From positions 1 to 6,989 of the forward strand of contig CATPBF010000096.1 in assembly GCA_955652585.1 (NCBI GenBank): a stretch of 6,989 nucleotides of DNA. The letters are read 5' to 3'. The stretch comes from Candidatus Dormiibacterota bacterium (GTDB lineage Bacteria > Chloroflexota > Dormibacteria > Dormibacterales > Dormibacteraceae). This document shows, piece after piece, positions 1 to 5,226 of this stretch; position 1 is the first letter of the stretch; each line of letters begins with the position of its first letter. Under the pieces are notes generated by a model that did not search any database, was not told the DNA's origin, and saw only the letters and a program-made list of their open reading frames with translations. A program made the position numbers and the translations under genes.

Positions 1-61
1 AGCGTTCGGAGGCCGGAACGGGGCCCGCGCCGCCGTGGACTATGAGCGCGGGAGGTGCCAG
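1..61 (-). CDS. Isoaspartyl peptidase / L-asparaginase-like protein, N-terminal fragment (cut by window edge)
   Basis: Read on the minus strand, the first 61 bases encode about 20 residues containing ALIVHGGAGPVP. The I-V-H-G-G-A-G run near the N-terminus is the hallmark of the plant-type (type 2) asparaginase / isoaspartyl dipeptidase family. These are Ntn-hydrolases that release aspartate or asparagine and self-cleave at an internal threonine. The catalytic threonine and the rest of the protein lie outside the window. The start is uncertain. A CTG at 61..59 would place the motif at the usual distance from the N-terminus, giving a protein beginning MAPPALIV. The nearest in-frame conventional start is a GTG at 184..182, which would add about 41 low-complexity residues overlapping the upstream small gene. 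The gene follows that small gene by 10 bases in the same direction, so it is probably in the same operon. The family call rests on one short motif. Confidence 0.5.
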   Translation of the reverse strand, partial: MAPPALIVHGGAGPVPASER

Positions 62-71
62 GAGCTTCTGT

Positions 72-266
72 TCAGGCCGGCGAAAAGGCCCGACGGTCGA
101 AGATGCGGCGTTCCTGCTCCCGCCGGTCGGGGACGTAGTCGACGCGCCGGCCGGCGGTCGAACGATCCCCTGACCGCCTTTCACCGAATCGCCGTTCCGG
201 GATCAACCGCCTGACCGACGAGCGCCTGTCGGCGCCACGCTCTATCTGGGTTGCGCTGAGCTCCAT
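72..266 (-). CDS. Small arginine-rich protein with repeated [DE]RR motifs, function unknown
   Basis: This 64-residue protein contains 18 arginines (28%). They fall mostly as RR pairs at residues 14, 19, 25, 30, 40, 48, 53 and 58, often 5 residues apart and usually preceded by Asp or Glu (DRR, ERR). There is no signal peptide or membrane segment. The start is supported by a purine-rich Shine-Dalgarno sequence (GAGGGAGGT) just upstream of the ATG. The gene begins 30 bases after the stop of the ThyX-like gene, whose own C-terminal tail carries similar ERRxxERR and DRR motifs. The regular alternation of acidic residues and RR pairs could form a charged helix or bind nucleic acid, but this is inference. 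Comparable short RR-rich segments occur in the linkers of some signalling proteins. No family is recognised. It is judged a real gene because of its ribosome binding site, operon position and strongly patterned sequence. Confidence 0.65.
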   Translation of the reverse strand: MELSATQIERGADRRSSVRRLIPERRFGERRSGDRSTAGRRVDYVPDRREQERRIFDRRAFSPA

Positions 267-278
267 GCCACCTCCCTC
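267..278 (-). promoter_or_regulatory. Ribosome binding site of the arginine-rich small gene
   Basis: On the minus strand the bases before the ATG at 266 read GAGGGAGGTGGC. This is a strong Shine-Dalgarno match (GGAGGT) with a short spacer of about 3-4 bases. It supports translation of this small gene independently of the upstream ThyX-like gene. Confidence 0.6.
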
Positions 279-296
279 TTGATCAGGTGGTCGATG

Positions 297-1892
297 CTAC
301 GGCACTCGGCGGTCGATTGCGGAAAGCTTTTCGTCCAGGCGGCGCTCCGACCCCCGCCGCTCCAGCTCGTCGCCGGGTCCGAGGTCGACGAACCTCGCGT
401 ATTTCGCGAGCCGAGGATGGACCTCGCTGACCCGACGGAACATCTCCTGGGCGATCCAACGGTAGTCGGGGTGGCCCTGCGGCGTGGTCCGCAGCTCGCA
501 AAGGTGATAGATCTCGCGGAGGTTCACGCGGAAGTACCAGCGCACGCGGTAGGCGAGCGGGACGACGTACTGAGCCGGCGCCGGACCGAGGTCGCGCTCC
601 ATGCGTGCGTGGGCGCTGGCCGCGCGCTCCACGGCGGCCACGAATCGCTCCTGCATTCCCAGCTCTGCCAGCCCCGGCGGCACGTCAAACCCAAGGGCGG
701 TGCCCAGCAGCTGACGGTCCTGGGTGAGCATGCGGTGGCGGTGCAGGTCGCGGTAGGCGGCGAAGTTGGCGACGATTTCGAATGTGTATTGGGCGTGCTC
801 GAGCGCTCGAGGGGGTCGCTGGCGGCGATTGGCGCGATCGGCGAGCAAAGCCTCCAGCACCTCGCCCGGGTCGCCTTTGAGGGCCTCCCAGCGGGCATCC
901 GAATTCGGGAACAGCGCGGCGGCGACGACCTTCCGCTCGGCGTCAGCGTCGTGTTCGATCAGCCGGACCGCAGGCGCGGATTCGCTGGCCCCGGTTCTCT
1001 GCGCCAGCCTGGCCGTGCCCTGACGAATCCGCACCAACCTTTCAGCGCTCGGCCCGCCGTAGCGCTCGTCCAGCGCCCGTTTGACGAAGGCCGGGATGAC
1101 GAGCGAGAGCTCGCGGTGGAGATCGGTGGCCAGCGCCCTGCATTCGTAGAGCTCATGGGCGGCGAGCTTGGTGATGAGGTACTCGAAAGCCCGTCCATTT
1201 CCGAACAGGCCGAGGTTGGTCAGGGTCCCAGCTGGCAACAGCCCCCTGAGCATGTCCAGCGCCTTGGCCCTGGTCGCGGCTTTCCACGCACGATCGGTCT
1301 CGTTCCCTTCGATCGGAAACCGCTCGCGAATCGCCTGCGTCAGCGGCTCGATGAGGGCGCTGTACGTCTCGAAGAGGAGGTCGGCGGCAGGCGCGTAATC
1401 GGGATGGGCAAGCTCGGGCCCGCGGTGATAAAGAAACCGGCCGTCGCGACCGGGCCGGTCGAACCTCACGTAGCGCGTCGATTTCTCGAGCGGCGAAATT
1501 CCGATGCGGCTGTCCTCGAGGGCCTTGGCGGCGAGCGTGGAGGTGCGCTCGACGGCGACGTGCGCGCCGGCGAGCTCGGCGACGGAGTCGTCTCCATACC
1601 CGACCAGGACCCGCTCGTAGAACTCCTCGGCGCGGCGGACCGCCACCATGTCGTCCCCATCAACGCCGGTGGTTGTAAGCGCGTCAAAGCCGGAGTCCGG
1701 CTCGTTGATGAACTCGTCCAGCAGCACCCGGCGGAGGCTCTTCTCGGTGCGCGAGTAGCGCGAGAAGAGGGCTCCCTTGACCACCTCCGGGAGGTTCCGG
1801 AGCGCGAAGACCGGGCGGTCGAGGTTGGTGAAGTAGCGGCCGAGGACAACGGCTTCGGCTGAGTTGAATTCCGACGACGGTTCGACTGCCAT
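297..1892 (-). CDS. thyX: Double-length FAD-dependent thymidylate synthase (ThyX) family protein
   Basis: ThyX methylates dUMP to dTMP using methylene-tetrahydrofolate, FAD and NADPH. Typical ThyX is about 220-250 residues and works as a homotetramer with active sites at subunit interfaces. This protein has 531 residues and appears to hold two ThyX-like units. In the first (about 14-260), SPLEKSTRY at 133-141 matches the second part of the RHRxxSxNExSxRY signature, but the RHR is replaced (SRI, 128-130). It continues with a LPAGTLTNLGLFGNGRAFEY segment (199-218 onward) like the downstream ThyX helix region. In the second (about 360-500), HRHRMLTQDRQLL at 384-396 keeps RHR but loses the later S, E, S and RY. 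A region resembling the RAQxEIR part follows at 448-480. The two halves thus keep complementary parts of the signature. Long proteins of this kind are commonly annotated as ThyX; whether this one is catalytic is unproven. The tail (511-531) carries ERRxxERR and DRR motifs shared with the next gene. The ATG is preceded by a weak AGGATAGG. Confidence 0.8.
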   Translation of the reverse strand: MAVEPSSEFNSAEAVVLGRYFTNLDRPVFALRNLPEVVKGALFSRYSRTEKSLRRVLLDEFINEPDSGFDALTTTGVDGDDMVAVRRAEEFYERVLVGYGDDSVAELAGAHVAVERTSTLAAKALEDSRIGISPLEKSTRYVRFDRPGRDGRFLYHRGPELAHPDYAPAADLLFETYSALIEPLTQAIRERFPIEGNETDRAWKAATRAKALDMLRGLLPAGTLTNLGLFGNGRAFEYLITKLAAHELYECRALATDLHRELSLVIPAFVKRALDERYGGPSAERLVRIRQGTARLAQRTGASESAPAVRLIEHDADAERKVVAAALFPNSDARWEALKGDPGEVLEALLADRANRRQRPPRALEHAQYTFEIVANFAAYRDLHRHRMLTQDRQLLGTALGFDVPPGLAELGMQERFVAAVERAASAHARMERDLGPAPAQYVVPLAYRVRWYFRVNLREIYHLCELRTTPQGHPDYRWIAQEMFRRVSEVHPRLAKYARFVDLGPGDELERRGSERRLDEKLSAIDRRVP

Positions 1893-1915
1893 GACTTTTG
1901 CCTATCCTAGCCCGG

Positions 1916-1943
1916 ACCCTAGATCTTGTGGCTCTGCTGTCAG
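1916..1943 (-). promoter_or_regulatory. Candidate sigma70-type promoter for the ThyX-like operon
   Basis: Read on the minus strand, CTGACA (1943-1938) is separated by 16 bases from TAGGGT (1921-1916). These match the -35 and -10 consensus at 5/6 and 4/6 positions. Transcription would begin near 1909, leaving a leader of about 17 bases before the ATG at 1892. The match is modest, but the position upstream of the first gene of the minus-strand block is appropriate. An alternative -10, TAGGAT, lies closer to the gene but has no -35 partner. Confidence 0.35.
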
Positions 1944-1975
1944 CGACCCCATCATCTAGGTGAACGACCTGAAAC

Positions 1976-1994
1976 TTGTCCCCGAGTTGTCCCC
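1976..1994. repeat. Tandem TTGTCCCC repeat with 11-bp period
   Basis: TTGTCCCC occurs at 1976-1983 and again at 1987-1994, separated by GAG. The 11-bp period puts both copies on the same face of the DNA helix, as expected for two half-sites of a regulator. The pair lies about 70-85 bases upstream of the predicted start of the minus-strand transcript. The regulator, if any, is unknown. Confidence 0.4.
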
Positions 1995-2102
1995 AATGGT
2001 GTTAACAAGCCGTGTTCCGGAGCCGGAGATCCGCCGCATATTCGCGGCATCGGCGGCCGGAGTCAAGGAGAGGGTGGCGCAAGAAGGAACGCATCTTTTG
2101 GG

Positions 2103-2137
2103 GTCCCCGCGTCGTGGTCGCGGGGGCAGCGACGCGG
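2103..2137 (+). other. Pair of mutually exclusive GC-rich hairpins
   Basis: Hairpin A pairs CCCCGCG (2105-2111) with CGCGGGG (2119-2125) around a 7-base loop, extended outward by a U-G and a G-C pair. Hairpin B pairs CCGCGTCG (2107-2114) with CGACGCGG (2130-2137), 8 perfect pairs with a 15-base loop. They share bases 2107-2111 on the left arm, so only one can form at a time. No T-tract follows, so a simple intrinsic terminator is unlikely. The block lies about 100-140 bases upstream of the methyltransferase start. Stems of this size arise fairly easily in GC-rich DNA. Confidence 0.35.
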
Positions 2138-2240
2138 CGCCGAGCCCCTCGACGCCGGCTTCCGCGCCATAGGCGCCCGGCCGCCTAGGACGCGAAGATG
2201 CAAGGAGCTTCGGTTCTCGGAACACTATCCTCGAGTCCAA

Positions 2241-3050
2241 ATGGAGGTGGGGATAACCGGCCGAATTGGAGACACCGATTGGGTGGAACGGTGGCGAGCC
2301 ATCGTCCGCCAACGTAGCGGATCGGCCGGCCACGCCGACCCAAGCTATTGGGACCGGCGCGCACCCTCCTACGCCCGGATCACCCGTGATCGCAAGGACG
2401 ACTTTCTTCGGGTGGTCGAGCCCTACCTGTCGCCCCGCAAGACGCTCATCGACGCCGGCGCGGGAGCCGGCCGCCACGCTGTGGCGCTCGCTGAACGGCT
2501 CGAGTGGGTGACGGCGGTCGAGCCATCCGAGGGGATGCGCGCACAGATCCCTCCCCGCGACAACATGACAGTGATCGCCAGTACCTGGCAGGACGCCGCG
2601 GTGGCGAAGGCCGACATCGTGATCTGCTGCCACGTCCTCTATGGAATCGAGGACGCGGTTCCGTTCATCGCCAAGCTCCAGGCGTCGGCACGCGATCGCG
2701 TCTTCATAATGCTGCGCGAGGGGGCTATCCCTCATCCGGCCACCCTGCTTCGTGAGCGCTTGACCGGCGGGCCTGGGCTGCCTGTGCCTCAGTTCAGCGA
2801 CGTGTTCATGCTGCTCATACAGATGGAAATCGCGCCCGACGTTACCTTCGTGCGCTACCGGGTCGTCAATCGCTACACGGACATGGACGAGGCGCTTAAC
2901 GACTGCCGCACGCTCATCGGCTCCGACTGGGACGAAACCAGAGCTCGTACCTTGCTCGAAGAGATGCTCACCAAGGACGGGGACGAGCTCGTGTTCGACA
3001 GCGGCGTCGCGCTGTCGGGGATCGCGCATTGGCAACCGCGCGAGAGCTGA
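2241..3050 (+). CDS. Class I SAM-dependent methyltransferase
   Basis: This 269-residue protein has a Rossmann-type S-adenosylmethionine fold. Motif I is LIDAGAGAGRHAVALA at 69-84 (glycine-rich AdoMet loop). An acidic strand end, AVEPSEGM, lies at 92-99, where the Glu would bind the ribose hydroxyls. A motif-IV-like strand, ADIVICCHVLYGIED, lies at 124-138. The N-terminus (SYWDRRAPSYARI, 35-47) resembles the helix that often precedes motif I in small-molecule methyltransferases. No substrate-specific domain is recognised, so the methyl acceptor is unknown. The ATG at 2241 starts the part that looks like real protein, although it lacks a clear ribosome binding site. GTG codons at 2247 and 2283 are alternatives, the latter having GGAG 11 bases upstream. 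The open frame extends upstream to 1926, but that part is low-complexity and probably not translated. The end overlaps the acetyltransferase gene by 22 bases. Confidence 0.8.
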   Translation: MEVGITGRIGDTDWVERWRAIVRQRSGSAGHADPSYWDRRAPSYARITRDRKDDFLRVVEPYLSPRKTLIDAGAGAGRHAVALAERLEWVTAVEPSEGMRAQIPPRDNMTVIASTWQDAAVAKADIVICCHVLYGIEDAVPFIAKLQASARDRVFIMLREGAIPHPATLLRERLTGGPGLPVPQFSDVFMLLIQMEIAPDVTFVRYRVVNRYTDMDEALNDCRTLIGSDWDETRARTLLEEMLTKDGDELVFDSGVALSGIAHWQPRES

Positions 3051-3880
3051 CGATCCGGCCGGTCAGGCCTTCCGATCGCGACCGCGTCGCCGAGCTGACC
3101 AAGGACGTGTGGGACGGCCACGACTACCTCAATGCGGTCTTCGACGACTGGGTCGCCGACGCGGCATCGGCGTTCCAGGCAGTCGAGGTCGACGGCGAGG
3201 TCGTCGGGCTGCAGAGGCTGCGGCCGTACGCGCCAGGGCTGGTCTGGTACGAGGGCCTTCGGGTGGCGACGAGACACCGGCGCCAGGGCCTGGCGCGCGC
3301 GATGCTCGCTTCAGCGATTGCCGAGGCGCGCGAGCACGGCCATGGTGAGGTGAGGCTTGCGACCGGCAACCCGGACGCGGTTCGCCTGTTCGAATCAGTC
3401 GGCTTCCAGAGGCTGCTCGACATCCGCTGGTGGAAGGGCCCTCGGGTCGAGGGCGGTGAGTCGGCGCGGATCCCGGCGGCGGCTGAGGCCGAGAGGCTCT
3501 GGCCAGTGATCTCCAAGACCCCGGGCATCGAGCTCTACCACGGTGTGATGGCCGACTTCAACGGGGCGCGCGACCTCGGCCCGGCATTGCTCGCGAGACT
3601 GGCCGACACGGGGATGTTGCGCGTCGGACCGGGCGGCCGCGCGGTCGCGGGTTTGCGGAGGCCATGGGGGGACAACCTCGCGGTCGGCTTCCTCGCCGGC
3701 GCCGGCGGCGCGCTGCGCGAGCTGTTGCTGGCTCTCCGGTTCGAGGCTGACGCGGACGGCCTCGAGGACGTGGTCGTCAGCCTGCCCCGCGAACATCCTG
3801 CCGCCGATGACATGCGGGCTTCCGGATACGATCTTGCGAATGACGACGACCACAGCTACATCTACGCGCTCGCGCTGTAG
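3029..3880 (+). CDS. GNAT-family N-acetyltransferase with a second C-terminal domain
   Basis: This 283-residue protein would transfer an acyl group from acyl-CoA to an amine. The N-terminal GNAT domain (about 6-135) shows the beta1-alpha1 start LTIRPVRPSDRDRV, an EVDGEVVGLQRL strand pair, and motif A, LRVATRHRRQGLARAML (77-93), whose RRQGLA is the pyrophosphate-binding Q/RxxGxG/A loop. It ends with motif B, NPDAVRLFESVGF (114-126), the usual alpha4-beta5 signature. Residues about 145-283 form an extra domain ending in GYDLANDDDHSYIYALAL. This resembles the last strands of a GNAT fold, so the protein is probably a tandem GNAT with a degenerate second unit. The start is a TTG preceded by GGGGAT about 6 bases upstream. 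It lies inside the end of the methyltransferase gene, which implies translational coupling. The acceptor substrate is unknown. Confidence 0.82.
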   Translation: MATARELTIRPVRPSDRDRVAELTKDVWDGHDYLNAVFDDWVADAASAFQAVEVDGEVVGLQRLRPYAPGLVWYEGLRVATRHRRQGLARAMLASAIAEAREHGHGEVRLATGNPDAVRLFESVGFQRLLDIRWWKGPRVEGGESARIPAAAEAERLWPVISKTPGIELYHGVMADFNGARDLGPALLARLADTGMLRVGPGGRAVAGLRRPWGDNLAVGFLAGAGGALRELLLALRFEADADGLEDVVVSLPREHPAADDMRASGYDLANDDDHSYIYALAL

Positions 3881-5104
3881 TTGAGCCGCCGTTACGTAGT
3901 CCTTGGCAACGGCATCGCCGGGCAGACGGCCGCCGAAGAGCTGCGCAAGCTCGATGCAGACGCATCGATCGTGATGATCGCCGCCGAGCGCCACCCTCTC
4001 TACAACCGCGTCGCGCTGCCGCGATACCTGCGCGGCCAGGTGCGAAGGGAAAAAGTCTTCATGCGCACAGTCGAGGACTACGCAAAACACAGCCTCGACA
4101 TCCATTTCGAGACCTGGGCAACAGAAGTTGACTTTGCAAACAAGGTCGTGCGCACGAACCGTGACCAGGAATTTCCTTACGACGCGCTCCTGATCGCCAC
4201 CGGCGGGCGTCCGAAGCCGCCGCCTTGGCCGGGCTCGGACCAGGTGTCGCAGACGATCGGCTTTCAAACGCTCGACGACACGGACGCCATCATCGAGAAG
4301 GCGGATGCGGCCGAGCGAGTGCTCGTGATGGGCGGCAGCTTCATCGGCTACGAGCTCGCCGAAGGCGTCAGCTATCGCAAGAAGGCGCAGCTGACCTGGA
4401 TCATGCGCGGGCCGTGGTTCCTCCGCTACGTCCTCGACGAGGAAGGTGGGCAGCTGTGCCGTCAAATGGGCGAGGCACAGGGCGTGGAGTTCATCTGCTC
4501 TGATGAGGTGCAGAAGTTCAGCCGCACCAACGGGCGCTTCCTCGCGGAGACCGTCAACGGCAAACGCGTCGAGTTCGATGTGCTCACCTACGGCGTCGGG
4601 CTCGACTACTACACCGAGCCCGTGCGCGACTCGGTGGTCAAGCTTGACAAAGGCATCGTCACCGACGCCAAGCTGCGCGCGTCGGCGCCTGACGTGTATG
4701 CGGCCGGAGACATCGCCGTCTTCTACGATCTCATGGTCGAGCGCCACAACCAGATGGGGACCTGGGACAACGCGGAGGCGCACGGCAAGGTGGCGGCCCG
4801 CAACATGGCAGGCGGGGACGAGGACTTCTTCGACGTGCCGACCTACACGACGACGATGTTTGGATCGACGCTCGCGGTCATGGGCGTGACGCCGGACGTG
4901 CAGCCCGACCTCGAATCAGTGCGCACGTACAGCTTCGAGGAGAAGTTCTACCGCAAGCTCTTCTTCAAGGACGACCGGCTGGTGGGGGCGATCATGATCG
5001 GGCCGCCCAAGGGCCGCAAGAAGCTCATCGAGATCATGCGGTCGCGCCAGCGGATCGAGCGGCCGAAACAGGACCTTCTCGACCCGAACAATCTGAAGGA
5101 CTGA
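3881..5104 (+). CDS. FAD-dependent NAD(P)H oxidoreductase (NirB N-terminal / rubredoxin-reductase type)
   Basis: This 407-residue pyridine-nucleotide-disulphide-type flavoprotein contains an N-terminal FAD loop GNGIAG (9-14). The segment HPLYNRVALPRYLRGQ (38-53) matches the PPYNRxxLSxxLxG region of nitrite-reductase and rubredoxin-reductase flavoproteins. ATGGRP (106-111) is followed by the NAD(P)-binding loop VLVMGGSFIGYELAEG (147-162) and the second FAD motif DVYAAGDIAVF (271-281). The C-terminal YRKLFFKDDRLVGAIMIG (357-374) fits the small capping domain of this family. There is no CxxC redox pair, [2Fe-2S] ligand set or sirohaem domain, so it is a stand-alone reductase that must pass electrons to a partner not seen here. 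The start is a TTG directly after the TAG of the acetyltransferase gene (zero spacing) with no Shine-Dalgarno sequence, which suggests reinitiation by the same ribosome. It ends about 120 bases before the next gene, and no clear terminator follows. Confidence 0.85.
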   Translation: MSRRYVVLGNGIAGQTAAEELRKLDADASIVMIAAERHPLYNRVALPRYLRGQVRREKVFMRTVEDYAKHSLDIHFETWATEVDFANKVVRTNRDQEFPYDALLIATGGRPKPPPWPGSDQVSQTIGFQTLDDTDAIIEKADAAERVLVMGGSFIGYELAEGVSYRKKAQLTWIMRGPWFLRYVLDEEGGQLCRQMGEAQGVEFICSDEVQKFSRTNGRFLAETVNGKRVEFDVLTYGVGLDYYTEPVRDSVVKLDKGIVTDAKLRASAPDVYAAGDIAVFYDLMVERHNQMGTWDNAEAHGKVAARNMAGGDEDFFDVPTYTTTMFGSTLAVMGVTPDVQPDLESVRTYSFEEKFYRKLFFKDDRLVGAIMIGPPKGRKKLIEIMRSRQRIERPKQDLLDPNNLKD

Positions 5105-5134
5105 GACCTAGCGCGGGCGGCCCAAAGGTGCGGT

Positions 5135-5192
5135 TGGCGCCAGACGGGTGCTATCCCTGGCTCGGAGGGGCGCCGCTGGCGCCAAACGGGTG
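5135..5192. repeat. Two 16-bp elements spaced 42 bp apart, candidate operators
   Basis: TGGCGCCAGACGGGTG (5135-5150) recurs as TGGCGCCAAACGGGTG (5177-5192), with 15 of 16 bases identical. Each copy contains the palindrome TGGCGCCA. The start-to-start distance of 42 bp equals four turns of B-DNA, so both copies face the same side. They lie just upstream of the XRE regulator gene, and the second copy would overlap the -35 position of the proposed TATGAT promoter. This arrangement fits binding by an activator or autoregulator. The distance is also 14 codons in an open frame, so a repeated coding segment (LAPDG, LAPNG) is a less likely alternative. Confidence 0.5.
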
Positions 5193-5195
5193 GAA

Positions 5196-5213
5196 CCCAG
5201 CTGGGCGTATGAT
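5196..5213 (+). promoter_or_regulatory. 10-bp palindrome and TATGAT -10-like box before the regulator gene
   Basis: CCCAGCTGGG (5196-5205) is a perfect 10-bp palindrome. Two bases later comes TATGAT (5208-5213), a 5/6 match to the bacterial -10 consensus. No TTGACA-like -35 lies 16-18 bases upstream; the second 16-bp repeat occupies that position, as is common at activator-dependent promoters. Transcription would begin near 5220, leaving a very short leader before the ATG at 5227. Confidence 0.35.
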
Positions 5214-5226
5214 TCGCCACAGAAGA

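Larger units (their letters stand above)
1893..2240. other. Divergent intergenic region between the ThyX-like gene and the methyltransferase
   Basis: These 348 bases separate two divergently transcribed genes. They contain a candidate minus-strand promoter (1916-1943), a direct TTGTCCCC repeat (1976-1994), an 8-bp palindrome TGTTAACA (2000-2007), a small hairpin (GCCGC, 6-base loop, GCGGC; 2033-2048) and a GC-rich block with two competing hairpins (2103-2137). No convincing plus-strand promoter was found. Reading frames crossing the region give low-complexity peptides rich in R, G, P and S with no recognisable domain, so it is treated as non-coding. A GTG-started 70-codon frame at 1960-2172 cannot be fully excluded. 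Confidence 0.6.

Noticed and set aside
279..1862. Long plus-strand open frame (527 codons) antisense to the ThyX-like gene
   Set aside because: It mirrors the codon pattern of the minus-strand gene in GC-rich DNA. The peptide shows no recognisable domain, whereas the minus-strand product clearly belongs to the ThyX family.
1960..2172. GTG-started 70-codon frame in the intergenic region
   Set aside because: It has no Shine-Dalgarno sequence, a tail of Gly/Pro/Ser/Ala and only moderate GC at third positions. The middle (EPEIRRIFAASAAGVKERVAQ) looks helical, so a small protein cannot be ruled out but is not supported.
1926..2240. Upstream extension of the methyltransferase reading frame
   Set aside because: The 105 extra residues are Cys/Arg/Gly/Pro-rich and low-complexity, without a ribosome binding site, and they precede a normal-looking N-terminus at 2241.
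1956..3035. Minus-strand open frame (359 codons) opposite the methyltransferase
   Set aside because: The plus strand encodes clear SAM-binding motifs. The antisense product has no domain and runs into non-coding DNA.
3395..4783. Long minus-strand open frame (462 codons) across the acetyltransferase and oxidoreductase genes
   Set aside because: It spans two genes with clear domains on the plus strand and encodes a His/Val/Arg-rich product with no motif, as expected of an antisense shadow in GC-rich DNA.
5105..5134. Possible intrinsic terminator after the oxidoreductase gene
   Set aside because: There is no stem of useful length followed by a T-tract. The GC-rich bases here form at most a 4-bp pairing.
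5128..5226. Longer N-terminus for the XRE regulator starting at 5128
   Set aside because: The added peptide is Pro/Gly-rich and consists of the translated repeat elements. A repeat plus palindrome plus -10-like box is better explained as a control region.
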